A DNA stretch of 64,000 nucleotides from Eremophila alpestris peregrina (GCA_009792885.1 WMCF01000080.1:1761149-1825148), one strand, 5' to 3'; shown: positions 31,391 through 45,183, counted from the stretch's first letter. Program-made: numbers and translations. Notes: generated from the letters alone by a model not told the origin.

Positions 31391-33889
31391 GTCTGTGTTT
31401 ATATTTCTGTGTCTACAAGCACTTATTTAGTGTATTTGTAGTATGTGTACATAATTTACTGTGTGGCAACCCCTCATTGTTTTCAGAATCTTAAATAAAA
31501 GATACAGTTGAAAGGACTAGTATGAAGAAAACGTGCAGAAGATCCCTGATATAAACAGAAAATATTAACAGTTTAATTTCTATAAAGACACCTGTTGTAC
31601 TCAGTGTGCTCAGGGTTAATGCAGAAGATTTTTAGCTAACAACCACACAGCAGTCAAATCTCATCACCTTCAGCAGGAATAATTTATGGTTTAATCTTAC
31701 ATGCAGGCGTATTAAATTAGTATTACTCATCAGAACTCACTTATTAATAAAACAAGCTGAATTAGTCACCAGAGAATCATATTTGGAAATTCAATGACAA
31801 TTTTACATTTTTAATAAAGGCTCAGAAATATTATTGCAGAGCAGGTGGTATGAAGAAATGTGGTCAAATTTGACATTCATTAATAATTGAAGTGTAGAAC
31901 GTGACAGAGGTGAAAATTGATATTGATTTTTCCCCTCTAATATTTGGATGAGTTCTGAAAAGTAAATAAAATGAGATAACAAGACATATCAAGTCAGCCT
32001 GATTTCTTTGATCACCTCTCCCTGTATGCACACATATATATCACTATTTTCCTTATCATGTTTTTGAATAATTCAACACCCATAGTCTTTCCAGTTCAAT
32101 GCATTATAAAACATGCTCCAGCTGAGTTTCAATCATATTAGACTGAAAGCTGAATTTTTTATGAAGGATTATTTAAAAGAAAATGTGTCTTGGGCCCTAC
32201 AGTCTCTGAAACCAAACAATCCTGAGAGTTCAGTGAAGAAATGTCAACACTGTGGAGAATTTTTCGATTCAAAAAATTAAAGGAATCCTGTTTGATGTAT
32301 ATTAGCCATATCAATATTAACAAACTTCTGCTGGATTTCAGAAGTGATATGACAGCAGCAGTACTACCTGGCTTGTATTTTAACTAGATGTGAAAGCTCC
32401 AAAATACTTGTACTCATGCTGAACTTGACCTGCCTTTGGGACAGCTGTAGCAGCACTCCTGCTCATTTCAGTAATGCCAGTTTTCAGGCTCAGCTGAAGC
32501 TAGAAACTAAACATGCAAGGAGGGTCATCAGCCTCTGTTGTCCAATCTTCAGCACACTGTAGGCATCTTTATGGAGTTTATTCTGCAGGATTTACACAGC
32601 TATTAGAGGTCTGTAGTATATTCTATGGTACATGGGATTTTGTTTCAGCATTTCACACCTCCTTCTGTCCTCGCACAGGTTTGTGGTCAAGATCTTCTTT
32701 ACCTGAAATTCCTTGATTTACATTCTTCTTCCACATGAATGTCTAGTTCATTTTCTTAACCCAGTACTGGTTATACCAATAGGAGAAACTGACTGAAAAA
32801 GCTGGAGTCTTCCATTCCTGAGTGTTCACGGAAGTAAATTCCTTGTTTCTGAAGGAAATAATCTAGTTACATATTTTGCCTATAGGTGAAAATGTGGTGG
32901 TAAAAAATAAAAGAAACAAATACCTTTCTCCAAAGTTTACTGTAGAGTACTTCAGACCCAGTCTGACTTCCCTGTGAAACTTTAAAATAGCCAGGTGCAT
33001 AGCTAGACTTCAGATTCTTTGCAATATCACTCTTTCTTTTGTACAATCTCCTACAAGTTTGTGTGGAACTGCAAGAAAATCCTGTTCTCGTAGACTTTAT
33101 CACAGTAATTTTCTCGATTTTATGCTATACAATCATCAACCCCCAGATCATTTTTCAATAGATTTAATGATCTTAGCAGAATGATTTCTCTAGAGTTAAT
33201 CTTTGAGGCAGGAGGAGATCAAGGAGTGTACACTTATATTGACTGTAAAAAAAACTAAAGGCAGCTGAAAAATGCCAAAGCAGCAGTACATTCAGAAAAT
33301 AAATAAACAATCAGAAGTTAAGAAGGGGGGAAGTAGAAAAGCTCAAAAACAGGAGACAGAAAATGTGTCAACTCATTAAGTTTCTTTTTTTTTTTAGCGA
33401 TGCTTTCATGTGTTGAGATGACTATCTCTCCTCAAAGATATTGAGCACAAATAATATTGATTGACTACAGTTATTTTATGCTCTTGTGCCTTCTGTCTAC
33501 TGCAGAACAAGTAACTGTTTGAAGATCCAGTTTTCTGTTAACAAAGCAAATGGTTCATGCTGTAGGTCTCTCTCTTGTTGGAATAAATTTATATTGACTT
33601 CAATAGCCAGCATTAATGAAATCTAATAAAAAAACTGAAAATGTATTCCACAAGACATTTTCCTTTAATTAGTGAGAAGTATTGCAGAAAATATGAGATG
33701 TTTAAAAATTTAAAATATAATAATACATCATTCTTATTCCTTATTATTACTATTATTATTATTTATTATATCCTTAAAATATTACAGACAGTTACCAGCT
33801 TCAGGTATGCTCCTCTATTAGCGAAAGCAGATTTGATAAGCGTAGGGAAAATAAAAAGAAGTGAGAGCAAATGATTTAAGCTGATTGAT
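31391..33889. other. Gene-free AT-rich DNA
   Basis: No exon or mobile element recognised in about 2.5 kb. Frames at 32513-32716 and 32867-33103 have no family resemblance. Confidence 0.45.
33735..33770. repeat. ATT/TTA microsatellite
   Basis: Imperfect run of TTA/ATT triplets. Confidence 0.8.
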
Positions 33890-33977
33890 CAAATTATGTA
33901 GAAAATATGTGTCCTAAGGTCATCAGTGCGCTACAAATTATGTAGAAAATATGTGTCCTAAGGTCATCAGTGCGCTA
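33890..33977. repeat. Perfect 44-bp tandem duplication
   Basis: The 44 bases from CAAATTATGTAGAA to TCATCAGTGCGCTA at 33890-33933 are repeated without a mismatch at 33934-33977. Identity suggests a recent duplication, or an assembly artefact. Confidence 0.97.
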
Positions 33978-36900
33978 TGGGCTGCAATGTTTTTCTTCTC
34001 CACAATAAAAACGTTACACAATTCTTACTGAGCCAAAAATGTTTTACTTACAAAGTATTTCACAAAAGTTACCTGAAGGGCTGAACATTAAAAATAGTAA
34101 CCTTATATATGCACCCCTCAGATCAGAATCCTATAATTTTGATTGGATTTTCATCCTTTTGAAACCACAGATATCATTTGGAAAAAAAACATATGGTTTT
34201 CCCTCCTGAGTTTTGACAGCTTCCCCTACACACTCCCCCATCCCCACCTCCCTTGCCCATACCTGGAACTGGAGGAGGAATTTCAGGTCTTGTCATACTT
34301 TTCTGCCCCATGTTTCACAGGGTGATTCTATGTCAGAGATCACAGCTGTGCTTTGGGAGGATCTCTTTGTTCTGTGCTCTGTTCTGTTTCTTAGGAAAAA
34401 AAAATATCAACAGTTTAAGAAAGTAGTCAGTAGAAAAATTATGCGGAATACTCATTTTACTGAAAAGTTTTACCCTGTTGCAACATTTTCCTTTCCTCTG
34501 ACAACATTATTAATATAAATTAATATTAACATTATTAATATAAACAAATGGGGACTTCAGATTTCTTCAGAATACATTTCTGTGATGTAAAGAGTTTGGT
34601 CCTTCTTATCCTCGATATATTGTTAATTTTGTCCAACATTGCACTTTGTATGTTACAAATAACACACAGGTTTATCGACATGTATGTAAGACAGACATAA
34701 AAAAATTGTGGGACGCTTCTCAATACCTCAATATCTCAATTTCCTATTACAAGTCCATAATAGATTAATATCTGTCTCAAGGTATGAAAAATTCTACCCT
34801 TTCATCAAAACATATATTTATTACCTTCATTGCCACTAATATTGAAGCAGACATCATGATCTGGGTGATATTCTTTTGAATACATGGCACCTGCAATTTT
34901 TATCTCCTTACTGAACAATTGCTCATAAACTGCCCCAAATTGTCAGCTTGCATCTGTACCAGCCCACTGAACCTGAAATTTCTGGTAATGCTTCAAGCTA
35001 CAGTTTTTTTTGAAACTCCTAGAAACCAACTCATAAAGTTAATTTACAATGATTTTGTGCAATGAAGGTTCCCTCTTCCTTATTTTAAACCTTGAACTCA
35101 GACCACTAACTGTAGCTGCACTTATTTTCTTTCGCCTGGTTGTGCTTAATTTATTCACTTGTGGTTAAAAATTACTGTTCTTAGGAGTTAATGAACTATC
35201 CAAAGAGAGATGAAAATGAGTAGTCTGGAAGTAATAACTAGCTTTCTGCCTTTCTGGAACCCTCCATTTATGTAAAAGGTTGATTACTCCTCCTTCATAT
35301 ATCAAGGGATCTGACCCCTATTCCATTTCTTAACCCATTATTATAAGATTATTTGCTTAAAGCATTTAGTTAGTCAACTGTTATCAAAATTTAAAGGTAT
35401 GTATCTTATTTCAACTACCGAAAGAAAGGTGTGGAGCTTAGTAGGAAGGAATCCTGGGAGATAAAGATACATAGATATGGTGATAGATATTTAATTCCTC
35501 ATGTGCTACATAGCTTGCTTTACTACTGATACCATTCCAATGATTTCTCCACTGCTGAGCCAGATAACGAGTTTTTAGTTCAGTATCTGAAAAAAAAAAA
35601 AAGTCAGAATTTTATGGCATATGACAGAATGTAAGTGAACAATATTTTAAATTTCCATTGCCAAGCAGAGCTATGTCACACGTTGTGGAAAATGGTAATT
35701 ACCAATTCTAATTTTTCTGGATCCAGAACCTATCAGTGTCTATTATTAAAGGACTATGGAGGTATAACCCTGAATCACACTGCACTTGCTATTAGTTTGT
35801 CAATTTTGTCATTCAGCCTCTAAGGACTTTAGGGTCTTCAGTGAACAGTGAACAGTGAACATAGTCTTTTGAGTCTGTCAGAGTTCATCCTCTTTTGGTC
35901 AGCATTTGAGGAGAAAGTGTATTTCTGTGTGCTGGACATGACATTAAAGCCAAATTTAGGGCACCTGAAAATACCAAATTCATGGTGAATTAATAATCGG
36001 ACAAATTATTTACCTTGTAAGGGACAAGAAGTCAATCTTTCAGAACAACCTTAGACAAAAGCTGTAGGAAATACATCCTTAAATGAGTTTCCAAATATAA
36101 AATGTGGTTTGGAACAACCTAGAGATCACTGAACACACAAAAAAATACAGGAAAGCAGATTTACTTCTTGAATTTAATATTTTTCTTTTAGACAAGTAGA
36201 AAAAATGTATCCACACCATTGAAACTTGAGTGAAGTATTATGCTAGTTGATTTTTAAAAATACTGTTTAGTAATATGTAGTTAAATATTTATGTAGAAAA
36301 TATTTACTGAAAGGAAAATAAGAGGGTGCTATTATGATCTGGTATAGGGATAAATTACCATTTTTATCTCAAGTAACTCTTTGGTAACACACCAGGCTCA
36401 CTGTACAGATATTGACTTCTCTTTTTTAATCAAGACAAAGACTAGAAAGTAAAGGATGGTACAATTCTTAATTTAAAATACAAAAACATACATGCATCAC
36501 CAACACATCTATATTTTTATGATTTCTGTGAGAGCAGTAACTTCACTTTTATTTTCTATCATTTAACTTGTTTAAGTCATATTAAAAAGTAAACACCCTT
36601 AGCCTAGTCAAAGCTGGTATTGTGGATTTGCAGACACACGTGTTATGTAACAATGCTGATGCCTCCATTTACCTCTTGTGCATATGAATAGCAAGGTCTG
36701 CAGTGACCTGCACGCTGGGCAATATTCCTTAGTGTCACTTTATTGTTCACATGTTTCCAATTGCATGCTAATTTTATTATGAGGTTAATACATATAAAAG
36801 TTATATGAAAGTGAATTACAGTCATAAATAATATTGATTCAGTAGTGACCCCAGGATGGAGAGACATTCCCACGGGATTTAGCAGGAAAAGTGCACAACA

Positions 36901-37395
36901 AAGCAGACAACGCTTCATGAACTGTGCCCACTCACTAAAGCTTTTCACTGCCTGGAACCATCCAAATGGCAGGGGAGCTGGCCTTGAAGAGCTGCCCATC
37001 CTGTGATTAATGCTTTGTTCTACCTGTGGACAGGCTGACTACAGGGAGCAGCGTTGTATCATGGTGCAGAACAGCACAGGCTTTGGTACACCTGCCACTA
37101 TCTTGAACTCAAAAATTAGATGGTTATTTAGAATATGTGGACATAGTTTAAATAAGGATTGAAACAACTGGGAGATGGACAGAATAAAAAAAAAAAAAAA
37201 AAAAAGGAAAAAATGCTCTATCTACTCCTCTATATTTTCTTCAAGAGAATAAGACCCTTTCTCACCTAAGTTCATAATCTTTTTCCAGGTCTGTGCATTC
37301 CTAGTTTTCCTTTCCCTGAATGAATTGATTTTCATTCTCCATTCTGTTTCAAGTCAATCAAACATTCTTTTTCTCCACTTTTACATGAAATTACC
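33978..37395. other. Gene-free AT-rich DNA
   Basis: No gene recognised. Small local repeats occur: ACATTATTAATATAAA twice at about 34504-34544, and a 7-bp AACAGTG repeat at about 35839-35860. A 20-nt poly-A run is at 37186-37205. Frames at 34213-34518 and 36643-36999 show no domain. Confidence 0.45.
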
Positions 37396-37525
37396 TGTAT
37401 TGGGTCAGATCAAAGGTCTACCTACATCCTGCTCCTGACAGGGAGCCTAGGGAGGAGTATAAAAGCAGAACAAGTAGACAATGATCCTTTCCTAGAATAA
37501 TGTCCCTGCTTCTACGGATTTAGCA
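37396..37525 (+). repeat. Old interspersed repeat (probably an ancient CR1-type 3' region), interrupted by an LTR
   Basis: Carries 'ATTGGGTCAGATCAAAGGTC', 'CATCCTGCTCCTGACAGGGA' and 'GAGTATAAAAGCAGAACAAG', a pattern I associate with old sauropsid interspersed repeats, probably CR1-derived. The LTR at 37526 sits directly after it. The family name is inference. Confidence 0.5.
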
Positions 37526-38039
37526 TGTAAAGACCCGAATTAAAGGTGCTAGGTTGGTGTGAACTTGTATGCAATATCTTTTTCTTCCATGTAGCCATGT
37601 ATTTGCATGAGTTAGGCCATCCTATGTACCATCCAAACTCCTTGTAATCTTATCAGAACACCTGCAGTCTTGTTATTCGAACCTTCTGGAATTCACCAAG
37701 GCCACTGAGGCAAAGCAGGACCAAAATAAGAATGAGAGGCCTGAGAAATCAACCATCAAGAATGCGAACCTCAGATAAAAGTGGGCTTGTCATGATGATG
37801 GACTCTGACCAGTTAGGTGCCCTGAGGGGGTGTGTGCCTGTCTCATGGACAAGGCTGAGGATCCAATCAAATAATGTGTGTGTGTGAATATGCATGCTGG
37901 AATCTATAACTGTTGCTTATTGTAAACAATAAAGTGGCTTCTGCAAAACCACATTGGTTCAGTGTACAGAGGTCCATTTCTCCTGCACTTCCATTTCCTC
38001 CATGATATTCCTTGTTCATCTTCTGATGTCAAACAGACA
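37526..38039 (+). mobile_element. Solo LTR of an avian ERV with a 7-bp target duplication
   Basis: Begins TGTAAAGACCCG and ends CAAACAGACA, giving TGT...ACA ends. The 7 bases TTTAGCA stand immediately before (37519-37525) and immediately after (38040-38046), a direct target-site duplication. Inside, a CTATAACTG element is followed by AATAAA at 37928-37933 and about 105 bp of U5-like sequence. No internal retroviral genes. I did not recognise the family by name; the call rests on ends, duplication and signal order. A 7-bp duplication is unusual (4-6 is common), so one base of identity may be chance. Confidence 0.72.
37928..37933 (+). promoter_or_regulatory. Polyadenylation signal AATAAA of the 37526-38039 LTR
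   Basis: AATAAA in AAACAATAAAGTGG, just after a TATAA-like motif. Activity unknown. Confidence 0.5.
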
Positions 38040-38046
38040 TTTAGCA

Positions 38047-41000
38047 CCAACAACATTCTGTGGTAAAGAAAACCACAGACAAAAATCACAGAATACCTGA
38101 AGGTCTGTCCCTCTGTGCCTGGAACAGTGCTGTTTTTCCTTCTGCTGACTTATGGAAAAAAACATGCAAAGTAGCTTTCTTGAAGTATCTCAGGGCAAGG
38201 ACCAACACACAGATTGGCAAATAACATTTTATAACATATCTGTGGCTTAGCAGCAACTTGAATTTCACAAGAGTGGTGTTGCCTGTCTTCGTGTCTAGAA
38301 GTACCTCCATGACTGTGTTGGGGACAAACTCTCCTACCTGTCCTCATGTAAAATGAGGGTGATAGTTACTCCTTCCAACAGACTTTTGTGCTTCAAATAT
38401 ATCAGAGAATACCATGTACATGGCCACTATGTTCATATTACTGTAACGAGGAGAAGCAATGTTGCCAAAATCCCATCACTCCTGCTAAAAATTGTTATAA
38501 AACAAGAAAGATAATATACAAAGAATAAGTCAAATAAAAAAAGTACTTTTAGAATGAAGGTGATAAATGGTGATGGAAGGAAAAATGGTTAAATTATTAT
38601 TTTGGGGTTTTGCTTGTTTTTATTTGGTGTTTGTTTTAAATTCATATTACCTAGTCTAATAATGGTATCCATTTACAGGGCTCTGTGTGAAAATAATGGA
38701 CCTGTCAGGACAATATATTCCTGGAATATATATGAAAATATACACAGCACATCTTTTCTACATAGATTCTTGTTCTCTGTAATTTATCAAATGCTGTGTG
38801 GCCCGTTCTGAGATCATATATTATGAACAGTGAGATTTTTTTTCACTTCTGGTAAGCACTTGCTTACTTGTCCTACTCCAAATTCACTCTTGCTACATAT
38901 GCTCCTTGTTACTTTACTGCAGTTACTTAAAAATGCAATTATAGTAACTCTATACAGTCCCTACTTCCACTTCTTGTCCCAGTAAATGAAAACAAAATGT
39001 ACATATCCATACATTTACAGTTACATTGTACAATATATGCATTATGTATGTTATTAATTACCATTAGAGATAAATGTATTTTAATGTCTCAGTTTTCAGT
39101 GTAGTTCTAACAGACCTCTGTACTCTTTTAGAGATGAAGACATATTTTTATACAGCTTCCCAGGAAGAACTTCTTTCAAAGCATCAGCGGTCCTCCCAAT
39201 GTTGTTTCTGTTCTCTTGATGGATATGAGGGGGAGTTTTCTGTCTTTCTCTAAATTAAACTTGCTCATTATTTTCCTCCTCTTTTTTGGACCACCAAGTG
39301 GTACAAGAACATTACTGTCTTACCCTTTGTGTATTTTTTTGAAAGTTCATTATAACTGAGTTCTGGTGTTAACTTTTAGGTATCCTTCTTTTCTACTGAG
39401 TCTAACATATGGGGAGAACCATTCCCTCCTCTTCCTGACATCAATCTATTCTTGAAGAGTCTTGATTTCTCAGTCATTTATTTCTAGTTTGGGCTACCAA
39501 ATGAGGCTATGAATTCTTTTTTTGACATTGCAATTGGCAGAAATGACCAGACATAAGACAATAATCAATTCATCTCTTCAGTCCTTCCTAGGCTAGAGAT
39601 CCTCAGCACTTTTTTGACAATTTTTCCACTGAAAGTTGTTAACCCAAGTAATAGAATATATCTGGAGAAAAGCACATTGTCATGAAAGGGAAGGAATAAT
39701 CTATCCAATACTGTTTAATTCTGCTGACTATCTTGTTGCAATCATTTGAACACTTTTCCATTCTACCTTCCACCAAGGGCCAAATATTCCCTTCTGCAGA
39801 TAAGACTTTATACCTAGAAACTCTGAAGGACCACTTGCACACCTTGATCCGTGTCAGAAATGCTTTTGCCACATTCCTGCCTAATCTACATTAAATTGGT
39901 GATGTATTCATTTATCTCAGGAATAGTACCAGTATCTTTGTTAGCTTGCCTTGCCTTGATGAATGTTTCTACCTTTATTTCTTGGAAGGTATACAATCAC
40001 TCTTGAAATGAAACACTGCATTTCCCTACTCCTTGAAAGGTGCTAGCTTCTTCTCAGAAAAAGAAGGCAAGAAACTTCTTGTTGTCTAATTTTGCTGTTT
40101 GAGGTTTCCTTTCTTAACTTAAAAAGACCCCCAAAAATGTATATATGATGCATGGTGCAGTAAAAATGAGGAAATAATGACACTAAGATATTGTATTTAA
40201 CACTAAAGCATTGGGTGATTCTAGATGTCATTATCAGAGGTAGGCTACCATGAGTGTGGGCTACCATACTTTACATTGCAAATCTGTTAAAACCGGAAGA
40301 TTTTTGTTTTATTTGTTTTATTTGGCATGTCTTCCATCTCTTTAAGTTCTCTATTTTAATACTGTTGGCACCTTAATATTGCAAGTCACATCTTATCAAG
40401 CAGCCCTACAGTATGAATGTGCCAAGACAAGTAACTTCATTAACTTTTTATTCTTTCCAGATTAAAAAAAGAAGGGAGTTAGAAATGAAAAATGAATTGT
40501 AATGTTGTTTGCACTTCCTTACACTATGCAGAAATTGAAATGAAGCAGTGAAAATAATGGATTGTGTGGTTCTGATAAAGAATAGTTAGCTATGTAAATC
40601 TGTGTACATTAAGTCTTGTTGCAAGCCTGTTTTTAAAATGTCTCAGTGTACCTCTAGTGATGTTAGTGGTCTTAGCTCTTACCACTTAGCTAATGTTTAT
40701 TTGGCCTTTTCAAAAGTCTACACTACAGATTCAAGTGCAGAAAGAGTGTTCCTATATCTCCAGGACAGTAGTTAACTTGTGATTGTAATGGACAGACATG
40801 GCGCTGTTTTCTTGTTATTTCCCCTGCTCTGCACTGCTGCTAGAAAGTGGGTGTGTGATAGTGACTCCATGAAGACACTGGTAAAATGAAATTTTGGCTA
40901 ATGACCCTTAAGCCCTTATACTGTTGTTTACAGAAATACTTTTTCATAACAGAAAGTCAGTAATTGTAGTTCTGACTTGCAGTGTAAATGTTTTCATCTG

Positions 41001-42710
41001 TTGTTTTTAAAAATATGTTTGATTGGCATAAGAAAAGACAAAGTTATACCCTGACAATTTTTCCATTTATTTGTATTTTATTAATAATACAAGAGAATTA
41101 GCCTTGGAATTAGTGACAGTTCATTAAATATATTAATCACTTGGATTATTGTTCATCTCTGTCCTCCAATGTCGTGTCCTTACCAAGATCTCTTATACCT
41201 GTTCTAAGCGTTACAGAATGACAGAACAAGTGTTTTGAATTCACCAACCAGTAAACCAGCCAGGCTGCAGGTTAGTGAAGAGTTCCTTCCCACCTTGTAG
41301 TCCACATTTGGGCAGTTAAAATGACATAATTCACCACAATAAAAATAATGATTGCCATTGTCATAACATTAAAGGGCAGTATGCCACAACAGTGCAAATG
41401 ATATGATGCATATTCAGAGCAGAGACAGTCAGATGTCTTTAAATGAGCTTGGTGCACAGACATCGGCAACCGGTATTGGTTTTATTTCTTAACATTGCTA
41501 AAATAAAGTTTGTAGGCTGTTGACTGCTCCTACAAATAATGGTATTTGACACCAATTTCAAATTTTGCTTCATTCCAGGAAATAACCACCTGATGCTGTA
41601 TTGGTACATAAGAGAGTGCCCCATTGCTGCTATTTCCTGCATTAAGGCTTCCTGTTTGTATCTGAATGCATTTTTAAGAATCAACCAGCTCTACCTACTC
41701 AGATTTAGAGTCTGCTATAGTCACAGCTTGAATTATTTGGTTCTTTTATGCTAATCTTGTCTTAAAAAGAGGTTGAGGAATAAATAGTCAAAAAGTTTAG
41801 TTGTGTTATAAGGCTCAATATCTGTTTGTTTTGTAGGAATGACAGTTTCTACAGTCTTTGCTTTTAACAATTTTAAATCCATTCAGTAAGTAACACCTTC
41901 TTTTAAGTACATTCAGCAAGTAACACCTTAGGAATAATGAATACCTAAGACACATGCCATTTCCAGCAGCAAGGTTTTACACTAGCATTAATTCAATGAG
42001 GGAAAACCAGGAGGAAAACCAGGAGGAAAAATGTTAAAGGAAAAGATGTTCTGATTTTTTTTTTTTTTTTTTGGTCCATGTGTGTGTGATTGAACGTGTG
42101 AAAAAACGTAGCTTCTGGCTGCTTCACCTGTCAACAAGGTAATAGTTGGCATCTCTCTATAGACTAAACAATGATTATTCTCTTGTGCCAAATTATGGTC
42201 TCTTGCAGGTTTGACCTAAAGAGGACCAACAAAGCAGGAAACACACAGAGCAGTTATCTCAAAAGTTCTTAATGGTTAGTGCCCACCTGCATTTCTTTGT
42301 GTTTAAACACACCTACATACATGCACACATAAACTTTGAAGATGTAGTTATAAACAAAAATATGGAGAAAGATGTGTGTCTGTGCTAATGTGTAGCTTGC
42401 TAATGTCTAAAAACACTTCATTTTTACATGTCTGTATATATATATATTGGCATGACATACTTTTTTTGTGTATGTTATATTCAGGTGTGCAGACTCATAA
42501 GTAGCTTTCCCTTTCACATTTTTTTCCTTTCCTACACCTTTCCTGACCACCCTGTATGGAAAATATATACAATGGGAGCATTCACAAAAGTGTGTCTACT
42601 CACAAACACAGATATACATTAGATTTGTGTAGGAAAGTGGGGAGAGAATGGGGTGGATGTGCAGAGAAGGGAAATGGGTTTGAATTCCTTGTGTTTCCCG
42701 TGCATAAAAG
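38047..42710. other. Gene-free AT-rich DNA
   Basis: No exon or mobile element recognised in 4.7 kb. Noted: a near-duplicate TTCAG(T/C)AAGTAACACCTT at about 41882-41930, a 12- to 13-bp GGAAAACCAGGA repeat at about 42001-42028, a T-run at 42055-42072 and a short TA run near 42436-42447. The region 41270-41760 looks more complex and less T/A-run-rich than its surroundings and might hold a conserved non-coding element. Confidence 0.4.
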
Positions 42711-43190
42711 TGTCAGAGCCCAGGACATTCCTCTGGCTGCCCTGGGTGGTCCAAGACCCTGGCAAGGGGTCCAAGAACCTTGGCACAGAGTCAAAAGTAC
42801 CAGTGCCTTTAATTTCAGCCCATGGGAAAGACTGCTGACCTTGTGTGAGGAGTTGCAAGCCATAAGAGTGTAATTAGAATAATAAGTAACATATCACAGG
42901 GTGAAAAGTGAATTTTGGGATTTTTAGAATGGAGGTCAAGAGGACAACATGGAGGAATCTGGGCATGTCCTTGTCCTTCTGCTCCTTCTTCTTGTCCTCC
43001 ATCTTCTGCTGTGATGGTGGCATTTTTGGATTGGATTAAGAGTACAAAAGCACTGTCTAACACAGGTAATAGGTATTGGTAATTAATTGTAAACATGTGG
43101 TTTACAAATAGAACACATAATGTTTGGTATAAAGGGTTAACACCCCCCTTGGAGGAGGTTCAGATCTGGCACTCTGAGCTCCTGAATGGA
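42711..43190 (+). mobile_element. ERV LTR, plus strand, truncated by a gap (same family as 30764-31390)
   Basis: Starts TGTCAGAGCCCAGGACATTC and shares with the 31 kb copy the blocks CATTCCTCTGGCTG, GACCCTGGCAAGGGGTC and TTTCAGCCCATG in the same order. A TATA box TATAAAG is at 43128-43134. The R-U5 part, with the polyadenylation signal, would lie in the gap that begins at 43191. Whether the gap hides only the rest of a solo LTR or also internal retroviral sequence is unknown. Frames 42556-42873, 42600-42863 and 42815-43096 are LTR sequence. Confidence 0.8.
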
Positions 43191-43485
43191 NNNNNNNNNN
43201 NNNNNNNNNNNNNNNNNNNNNNNNNNNNNNNNNNNNNNNNNNNNNNNNNNNNNNNNNNNNNNNNNNNNNNNNNNNNNNNNNNNNNNNNNNNNNNNNNNNN
43301 NNNNNNNNNNNNNNNNNNNNNNNNNNNNNNNNNNNNNNNNNNNNNNNNNNNNNNNNNNNNNNNNNNNNNNNNNNNNNNNNNNNNNNNNNNNNNNNNNNNN
43401 NNNNNNNNNNNNNNNNNNNNNNNNNNNNNNNNNNNNNNNNNNNNNNNNNNNNNNNNNNNNNNNNNNNNNNNNNNNNNNNNNNNNN
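43191..43485. other. Assembly gap (295 N)
   Basis: A run of N directly after the LTR promoter region. The length may be nominal. Confidence 1.
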
Positions 43486-45182
43486 CTATCTATTATTTAT
43501 GGTGATCTTCATATGCACATCATTTATATATAAAGCAAGGCAGTCACAGTGAAAGAAGGCAAAGATCTTTAATTTTTTTTCTTTACCCTATATAATACAT
43601 ACTTTTAGGCCTTAAGAAAAAGTACAGACTCAAAAGAGAAACAAAATGAGGGAAAGAAAGAAAATGTTTTCACGGTTTATGAATTCTTTACAGGAAGTTG
43701 TACAACAACCCTTTTTGTCTACTAGGAAATGTGACTTTAAACAGCAAGTTTGCTAATTTCTGGTTGGGTGGGACATAAGTTGTATACTACTTTTGAATTG
43801 AACCCTGAATAAGGGAAGGCAGGAGGAGAAGAAACTTGGAAAAGGAAGATGTGAGTTCAGAAAAATAAATAGCAAAGTGCTTTACACAAACTTCCAGTAA
43901 GTTCACCTGCAGCCCTAATACATCAAGCTATTAGATAAATTATTATTCTTTAAAGAGTTAGAATTCTTGCTTTTTCCTTTTTTCCACTTAAGTGTAGCCA
44001 GCTAGAGACATGAAACAAGGCCTGTGTTCCATCTAGTGATGCTGCCAGTAAATAATCAATTTGCCTTCTGTCAATACATATGAACAAGAAATATTGCCTA
44101 AACAAAGGATTCAAGGGTATTTTCCTTTTTTCCAGACTGAGATACTGATTACATAGACTCTGGAAAGTTTGAATTCCTAGAAAATATTATTGAGACTCAA
44201 AGTGTCATTTTCTTAACAACTTCAATGCAAACTGCTCTTTTCCTCTCAGCCTTACTTCTGCTTAAATTGTGTGTGTGTGCATGTGCATGTGTATAAGCTT
44301 TTAACAGCATTTTGTTCTACCACACAAACACAACTTGTTTACCCAATCCTGCTTTGATGTCCTGGGAAATCCTCAAATTTCCAATTTTACATTTTAGGAA
44401 AATCATCTATTGAAATCATGTACATTATGGGAAATTGTCTAGTCGCCACCAAATTGCTAAAATATCATTACTCTGAAATTCTGGAAAGCAATGATTAGTC
44501 TGACTGCATGACCTGTGGAATTCCAATTTGGATATCAGCACAAACAAAAATTCCAACAGTAGCTTGAAAAAAGTAAGAGTGGGACAAGCCATGACAAGAA
44601 GTCTGTCTTCATATGAATTCATGCTGGCAGGCTTCTCTGTGCCTAATTGGCATGACAATTTTTATGCGTAATTCAGAATGTTGCATAGAACCACTGGCAT
44701 GGGGTGGGTGTAGTGGCATGCCACATTGGACTTCATCCCAGCTTTAGGGTGGTTTTCTGAATGCATGTGATAACAAAGAAGAATTTCAGGACTCCACGAT
44801 GGGTGCAATTTACTCAGTTACTTCCACATTCAGGTGATGTGAAGGGCAGAGGTCTAGACAATCCCTGTTACTTTCCATTCATTCTGTATTCACCAGAAGT
44901 AATCTGGTTCCAATGAATGATCTAGTCTACTGCACAAGTGCCTTTAAGGAAATCATTTGCCTACTCAACAAGAAACATATTCAGCTGCTCTTTTTTGTCT
45001 TGGTGCATGCAGCTGTGTCTTAGGTGATGAGCAGCTGTGTACGTGTGAAGGTGGGAAATGGAGACTTGGAGGGAATCAGTCATTCTAGAAAAATATGAAT
45101 TCTATTCTGGTGATTGCATGTTGTCCAGGGAATCAAAGTATGATAGCACAGTTCACAAAAGTTTCTTTTTCTTTAGAAGTAC

Positions 45183-45183
<1 letters not shown>
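43486..45183. other. Gene-free AT-rich DNA
   Basis: No gene or mobile element recognised. A GTGTGTGTGC/ATGTGC repeat lies at about 44268-44292. Confidence 0.45.

Noticed and set aside
41882..41930. Near-duplicate TTCAGTAAGTAACACCTT as tandem repeat
   Set aside because: Fewer than two imperfect copies; weak.
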